The notes under the pieces are model-generated. The model saw only the letters and a program-made list of their open reading frames with translations. It did no database searches and was not told the DNA's origin. A stretch of 10,647 bases of DNA from Kiritimatiellia bacterium (GTDB lineage Bacteria; Verrucomicrobiota; Kiritimatiellia; RFP12; UBA1067): contig JAFPNP010000215.1 in NCBI GenBank assembly GCA_017411125.1, positions 1 through 10,647 on the forward strand. Direction: 5' to 3'. Of the stretch, positions 7,856 through 10,647 are shown piece by piece (the stretch's first letter is position 1; every line of letters begins with the position of its first letter). A program made the translations under genes and the position numbers.

Positions 7856-8572
7856 TTATTTCTTTTGGGCGCAAGTGGACGAAAGAAACGCCGTCGCGTC
7901 CGCCATCGCACGGTCGGTAAGCGCCGTCAGGCACCAACTCTGCATATAATTGTGCGAATTGCGCGTGTAGCCGGAAAGCCCGATGAAAAACAGCGGACTC
8001 CACGCGACATTGTCGTATTTCTGCGAATAGTCGCGCGTAAACACCACTCGCCCCGTTTTGTTGTCGTAGATGCGCAGCTTGGCGTTCCAGTTCTGCACCG
8101 AATATTCGGCGGAAAGGACGGAACAAAGCATCCACGCCCATTCCACGCTGCGCTCGTCGTCGCTGACGAAAGGACCTTCGAACGTGACCTCGACGTTGTA
8201 ATCCGTTGGCGAGACGCGAAGAAGGAATCCCCGGTCTTCAAGCATGTTTTTCGCCCGCTGGAGGAACATCCCGGTCTTGCTGACCTTCGGAATCAGCGTT
8301 TCGGTGGTGGCCGTCTCGTAATGGCCGCCGTGCCAGCCCCGCCTTCCGTGGCGTCCCCACGAAGGCCCGCCGTCCACATAATACGTCTGATAGCCGTAGA
8401 TAGACGTGTATTCCGTCACGGTGGCCTCGAAACCGCTCAGCGACACCTTGACGTCCGAACCCTTCGGCGCGTCGGTCAGCTGCACCTGGACGGGTTTCGT
8501 TTCGTGCATGGTGAAACATCCTCCGAGCGCGAGCGCGATAGCGCCGCCGAACGCGAGTTTTGCCACTTTCAT
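7856..8572 (-). CDS. Predicted lipoprotein of unknown function
   Basis: This is a 238-residue protein with a short lipoprotein signal: positive N-terminus (MKVAKLAFGG), hydrophobic core, and lipobox Leu16-Gly-Gly-Cys19. It should therefore be exported, lipidated at Cys19 and anchored in a membrane. The mature part has a Gly/His/Arg-rich stretch (about 68-84, with GRHGRRGWHGGHYE). An alpha/beta-looking region follows, including LIPKVSKTGMFLQRAKNMLE, DYNVEVTFEGPF, LRIYDNKTGRVVFTRDYSQKY and a closing helix with TALTDRAMADATAFLS. The layout of an amphipathic helix plus strands ending in 'IYD-TGRVVF' recalls outer-membrane accessory lipoproteins such as the LptE/CsgG/TolB-like groups, but I cannot name a family. 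The start is well fixed by the AGGAGG at 8586-8581. It follows rsmB by one base and is probably the last gene of that operon; no strong U-tract terminator is seen directly after its TAA. Confidence 0.8.
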   Translation of the reverse strand: MKVAKLAFGGAIALALGGCFTMHETKPVQVQLTDAPKGSDVKVSLSGFEATVTEYTSIYGYQTYYVDGGPSWGRHGRRGWHGGHYETATTETLIPKVSKTGMFLQRAKNMLEDRGFLLRVSPTDYNVEVTFEGPFVSDDERSVEWAWMLCSVLSAEYSVQNWNAKLRIYDNKTGRVVFTRDYSQKYDNVAWSPLFFIGLSGYTRNSHNYMQSWCLTALTDRAMADATAFLSSTCAQKK

Positions 8573-8573
8573 G

Positions 8574-10517
8574 TCATTTGCCTCCTATTGCCTTCGTTTG
8601 CCTATCGACGAGACGCACTTCGTTGGTCGCCCCGATTTGAAGATATGCCGCGCGGCAGCGGGCTACCGCGTCGTCCGGACGCGCCCGACCTTCTCTGGCC
8701 ACTTCCACCGCGCCGTCGCCGCCGTCCTCGAGGAACGCACGCTCCATCGCGCTCCACGCGCAAAGCGGATCCTGCGCGTCCGCCTTGCGCAATGTCTTGG
8801 ACGCGGCAGGCAACTGCCCCGCAAGGCGCAAACTGCGCGCCTCGGCCACGAGCCGCCGCGCCTCGGCAATGGCCGGGACGGCGCCCGGTCCTCCCGTGGC
8901 GGCGGACGCCGCCCGCGCGGAAATCCGCACGGTCGCATTCGTCGCGCACGTGTTGGTCACGTTCGAAGGATCCGTCTTGAACGGCCAAAGCCTTGCATCG
9001 AGCACGAACACGCCGTCCCGCTCCCTGCTCACGCCGAGACGCCACGGAACGCCGCCTGCGGCGGAGTCGTCACGTCCTATCCACACGTCGCGCCGGCGCG
9101 AGCGCCATCTGCGCACGATGCGCCAGTCCACGTTCGTACACGCGGCCGCAAGCGCCTCGGCGTCCGGCATGCGCCTCGTCCACGACGCGAACACGCCCGC
9201 CAGCGCCGGATCCACCACGTCGCGGCGGTAATCCGCCTCCGGATCAGCCACGGCGCAAAACGTCGCGAACACCGCCGCGACAAAAGCAGGGAGGGCCGAC
9301 CTCCGTGTCGGCCTTGGACGGGACGGCGCCCGTTCCTCCCGAAACGCCGACGCTGGACGGGCCGCCGTCCGCGAGAGAGCGCAGGCGAAGGCGCCGTCGC
9401 AGCCCGTCTCGAACGGCACGGATTCCCGCCGCCCGGCCTCTGCGAAATCTGGATGCGCGGCAAGAAACGCCGCAATCTGTTCCGCGTTTTCCTCCAGCTC
9501 GTTTGAACATGTGGAATAGACGAGCCGCCCGCCCGGCTTCACGTGCGCCACAGCCTCCTCGAGTATCTGCCGCTGAAGCGAAACCAGCTGTGCAAGATGC
9601 TCCGCGTTCCAACGCCAGCGCGCGTCGGGACGGCGACGTATGACGCCGGTATTGGAACACGGCGCGTCCACGAGAACGCGGTCGAACAACGCACCGTCCT
9701 CCACTTTGCGCACGGCGGCGGCGACGCCGAGCCGCATCCGCGCCAGATTCTCCTCCAGCCGCGCCAGACGCTTCGGATTCACCTCCTGCGCGACGAGACG
9801 GCCCTCGCCCTTCATCCGCCACGCAATCTGGACTGCCTTTCCGCCCGGCGCGGCGCAAAAGTCCAGCACGTCCATTCCGGGCGCGACATCGAGCAGTTCG
9901 ACCGCGCCGGCCGTCGCAGGATCCTGCACGATGAACTCCCCTTCCGCGAATCCCGGACGGTCGCTCACCTTCTCGCCGCGCGGAAGCCGCTCGAAACCGT
10001 CCGGACGCGCAAGCCACGTCTCCGCCGGCGTGTTGTGCCACTTCGCGAGCTTCTCCGCGTTCTCCCCGCCGTAGCGCGCGATCCATCGCGCGACGAGCGC
10101 GTTCGGATACGATTCGCGCTCCGCGAGCGGCGCGGCGGCAAGCTTCGCCTCGAATTCTTCCCGCCTGCGCAGAAGATTGCGCAGGACGCCGTTCACCACG
10201 CGGTCGAGACGTCTGCCGCGTCCGCAATCCTTGGCTGCGGAAACCGTCTCGTTCACGGCTGCGAAATCAGGCACGTCCGGCATGTAGAGCACCTGCGCCG
10301 CGCCCACGAGAAGAAGCGCCTCCAGCTCACCTTTCGGCCACGTCTCGAGAAGTTCGCCCAGAACGGCACGGAGCGGACGGAACCTGCGCACGGTCGTATA
10401 GACGATATCCTGCACGAACGCACGGTCCGGGCCGCCCTTCGGCAGCATTTCGTTCGGGAATTCATGCGTCGCCAGCCAGCGGGCGACTATGAAGGCTGAT
10501 GTGCGACGGCTGTTCAC
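8574..10517 (-). CDS. rsmB: 16S rRNA (cytosine-967-C5)-methyltransferase RsmB with an in-frame secreted-protein-like C-terminal extension
   Basis: Residues 1 to about 383 form a complete RsmB. A NusB-like helical RNA-binding domain (about 1-130, with DRAFVQDIVYTTVRR and VVNGVLRNLLRRR) precedes a Rossmann methyltransferase. The SAM-binding motif is VLDFCAAPGGK (217-227). Motif IV is DAPCSNTG (284-291, Cys287) and motif VI is YSTCS (334-338, Cys337); these give the two cysteines used by m5C methyltransferases. The core ends at GCDGAFACAL, as in the family. It methylates C967 of 16S rRNA in the cytoplasm. The start is GTG at 10517, overlapping the ridA stop, with no strong ribosome binding site, so reinitiation is likely. 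The odd part is length: E. coli RsmB has about 429 residues, this frame has 647. From residue 384 the frame runs through a hairpin repeat into an unrelated region described separately. Methyltransferase identity is very secure; whether one 647-residue protein is made is not. Confidence 0.93.
   Translation of the reverse strand: MNSRRTSAFIVARWLATHEFPNEMLPKGGPDRAFVQDIVYTTVRRFRPLRAVLGELLETWPKGELEALLLVGAAQVLYMPDVPDFAAVNETVSAAKDCGRGRRLDRVVNGVLRNLLRRREEFEAKLAAAPLAERESYPNALVARWIARYGGENAEKLAKWHNTPAETWLARPDGFERLPRGEKVSDRPGFAEGEFIVQDPATAGAVELLDVAPGMDVLDFCAAPGGKAVQIAWRMKGEGRLVAQEVNPKRLARLEENLARMRLGVAAAVRKVEDGALFDRVLVDAPCSNTGVIRRRPDARWRWNAEHLAQLVSLQRQILEEAVAHVKPGGRLVYSTCSNELEENAEQIAAFLAAHPDFAEAGRRESVPFETGCDGAFACALSRTAARPASAFREERAPSRPRPTRRSALPAFVAAVFATFCAVADPEADYRRDVVDPALAGVFASWTRRMPDAEALAAACTNVDWRIVRRWRSRRRDVWIGRDDSAAGGVPWRLGVSRERDGVFVLDARLWPFKTDPSNVTNTCATNATVRISARAASAATGGPGAVPAIAEARRLVAEARSLRLAGQLPAASKTLRKADAQDPLCAWSAMERAFLEDGGDGAVEVAREGRARPDDAVARCRAAYLQIGATNEVRLVDRQTKAIGGK
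8581..8586 (-). promoter_or_regulatory. Ribosome binding site of the lipoprotein gene, inside the upstream coding end
   Basis: AGGAGG reads 8586-8581 on the minus strand, 8 nt before the ATG at 8572. It is embedded in the last codons of the preceding frame (Ile-Gly-Gly-Lys-stop), whose TGA (8576-8574) ends one base before the ATG. This strongly supports the ATG at 8572 and implies translational coupling. Confidence 0.85.
8875..8913. repeat. Second, partial copy of the hairpin repeat
   Basis: Bases 8875-8895 match 9320-9340 at 20 of 21 positions (gggacggcgcccg, then g instead of t, then tcctccc). They are followed, as in the first copy, by another perfect hairpin: GGCGGC (8898-8903) with GCCGCC (8908-8913) and a 4-nt loop. 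This copy lies inside the RsmB extension and encodes residues around TGGPGAVPA (about 540-548). The two copies are read in different frames, so the similarity is at DNA level and is not a protein repeat. Confidence 0.55.
9294..9370. repeat. Three-hairpin palindromic repeat at the RsmB/extension junction
   Basis: Three hairpins lie in a row. GGCCGAC (9294-9300) pairs with GTCGGCC (9307-9313), 7 bp perfect with a 6-nt loop. GGGACGG (9320-9326) pairs with CCGTTCC (9330-9336), with one G-U pair and a 3-nt loop. GGACGG (9355-9360) pairs with CCGTCC (9365-9370), 6 bp perfect with a 4-nt loop. The element covers rsmB residues about 383-408, between the natural end of the methyltransferase and the signal-peptide-like stretch. 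Its middle part recurs at 8875-8895 with 20 of 21 bases identical. The structure resembles REP/BIME-type intergenic repeats; that class is an inference. Confidence 0.65.
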
Positions 10518-10647
10518 GCTACGGCAATCGCCTCGATTTCAAGTTTCACGTCCTTCGGCAGACGCGCCACCTGCACGCAGCTGCGGGCGGGCTTCGCGTC
10601 GCCGAACAGTTCCGCGTAGACGCCGTTGAGCGCGGCGAAGTCGTTCA
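10514..10647 (-). CDS. ridA: RidA family (YjgF/YER057c/UK114) reactive intermediate deaminase, C-terminal fragment
   Basis: Only the last 43 residues and the TGA stop (10516-10514) are in the window; the start lies beyond the right edge. The visible tail has NGVYAELFG, then PARSCVQVARLPK, then LEIEAIAVA. This matches the conserved C-terminus of RidA trimers, including the arginine of the A-R-S motif that binds the substrate carboxylate and the E-I-E-A-I-A strand that ends the fold. In known members the enzyme hydrolyses reactive enamine/imine products of PLP enzymes such as threonine dehydratase, releasing ammonia in the cytoplasm. Its stop overlaps the GTG start of the next gene in a GTGA junction, so the two are probably co-transcribed and translationally coupled. 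Family assignment is firm; the exact substrate cannot be judged from the tail alone. Confidence 0.88.
   Translation of the reverse strand, partial: NDFAALNGVYAELFGDAKPARSCVQVARLPKDVKLEIEAIAVA

Larger units (their letters stand above)
8574..9308 (-). other. C-terminal extension of RsmB: probable remnant of a separate secreted-protein gene
   Basis: Residues 404-647 of the rsmB frame do not belong to any part of RsmB that I know. They open with two arginines, a hydrophobic stretch (ALPAFVAAVFATFCAVA, about 408-424) and an Ala-x-Ala-like cleavage site before DPEAD. That is a typical Sec signal peptide, but it sits in the middle of a cytoplasmic enzyme. An Arg- and Trp-containing segment of unknown function follows (about 430-520). 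Next come Ala/Arg-rich helices (about 550-630, such as ARRLVAEARSLRLAGQLP and YLQIGATNEVR) that resemble a TPR-like helical hairpin region. I find no ATG, GTG or TTG placed to start the signal peptide on its own. The simplest reading is an ancestral separate gene whose start was lost and which was joined to rsmB through the repeat at 9294-9370. A sequencing or assembly error is the alternative. The tail ends with the ribosome binding site of the next gene. Confidence 0.55.

Noticed and set aside
7628..8980. A 450-codon open frame on the plus strand
   Set aside because: It lies opposite the lipoprotein gene and the RsmB extension, whose minus-strand frames have a lipobox, a ribosome binding site and family motifs. 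The plus-strand text is low-complexity Arg/Pro-rich.
9543..10499. A 318-codon open frame on the plus strand opposite rsmB
   Set aside because: rsmB on the minus strand carries complete methyltransferase motifs; this frame is its antisense shadow.

Overview
This window reads as part of a bacterial chromosome in which every convincing gene lies on the minus strand, so transcription runs from high to low coordinates. Two features suggest a gut- or rumen-type member of the Verrucomicrobiota/Kiritimatiellota (PVC) group. One is a very large secreted protein built from GG-F and Y-T-L-A-I motifs. The other is a GC-rich chromosome scattered with small hairpin repeats. This placement is inferred from gene style only; no rRNA or other phylogenetic marker is present beyond rsmB and ridA fragments.

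Layout in transcription order. (1) 10647-10514: the last 43 residues of a RidA-family enamine/imine deaminase, cut by the window edge. (2) 10517-8574: rsmB, the 16S rRNA m5C967 methyltransferase, overlapping ridA in a GTGA junction. Its frame continues without a stop through a hairpin-rich repeat (9294-9370) into about 244 extra residues that begin with what looks like a signal peptide, apparently a second gene fused in frame. (3) 8572-7856: a lipoprotein of unknown function, starting one base after the previous stop, with its ribosome binding site inside the previous gene. (4) 7855-7484: a 372-base gap, AT-rich in its middle. It holds a perfect TATAAT box, a short ORF, a two-part hairpin and a run of 14 C (14 G on the coding strand). 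(5) 7483-6224: a DUF4105 ('Lnb N-terminal periplasmic domain') protein with five membrane segments. (6) 6223-6109: a short spacer with a 13-bp palindrome. (7) 6108-1: the first 2036 residues of a giant secreted beta-helix-type protein that runs off the left edge.

The housekeeping block (ridA, rsmB, lipoprotein) is probably one operon. The DUF4105 and giant surface-protein genes form a second, envelope-directed unit. The two most notable points are the poly-G tract in the DUF4105 leader and the rsmB fusion. The tract sits between a short upstream frame and the DUF4105 frame, and a length of 13 or 16 instead of 14 would join them, as expected of a phase-variable switch. In rsmB, the repeat lies exactly where the stop codon and the next start codon should be. 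The giant gene also changes base composition sharply near 3490, which suggests it was assembled from segments of different origin.
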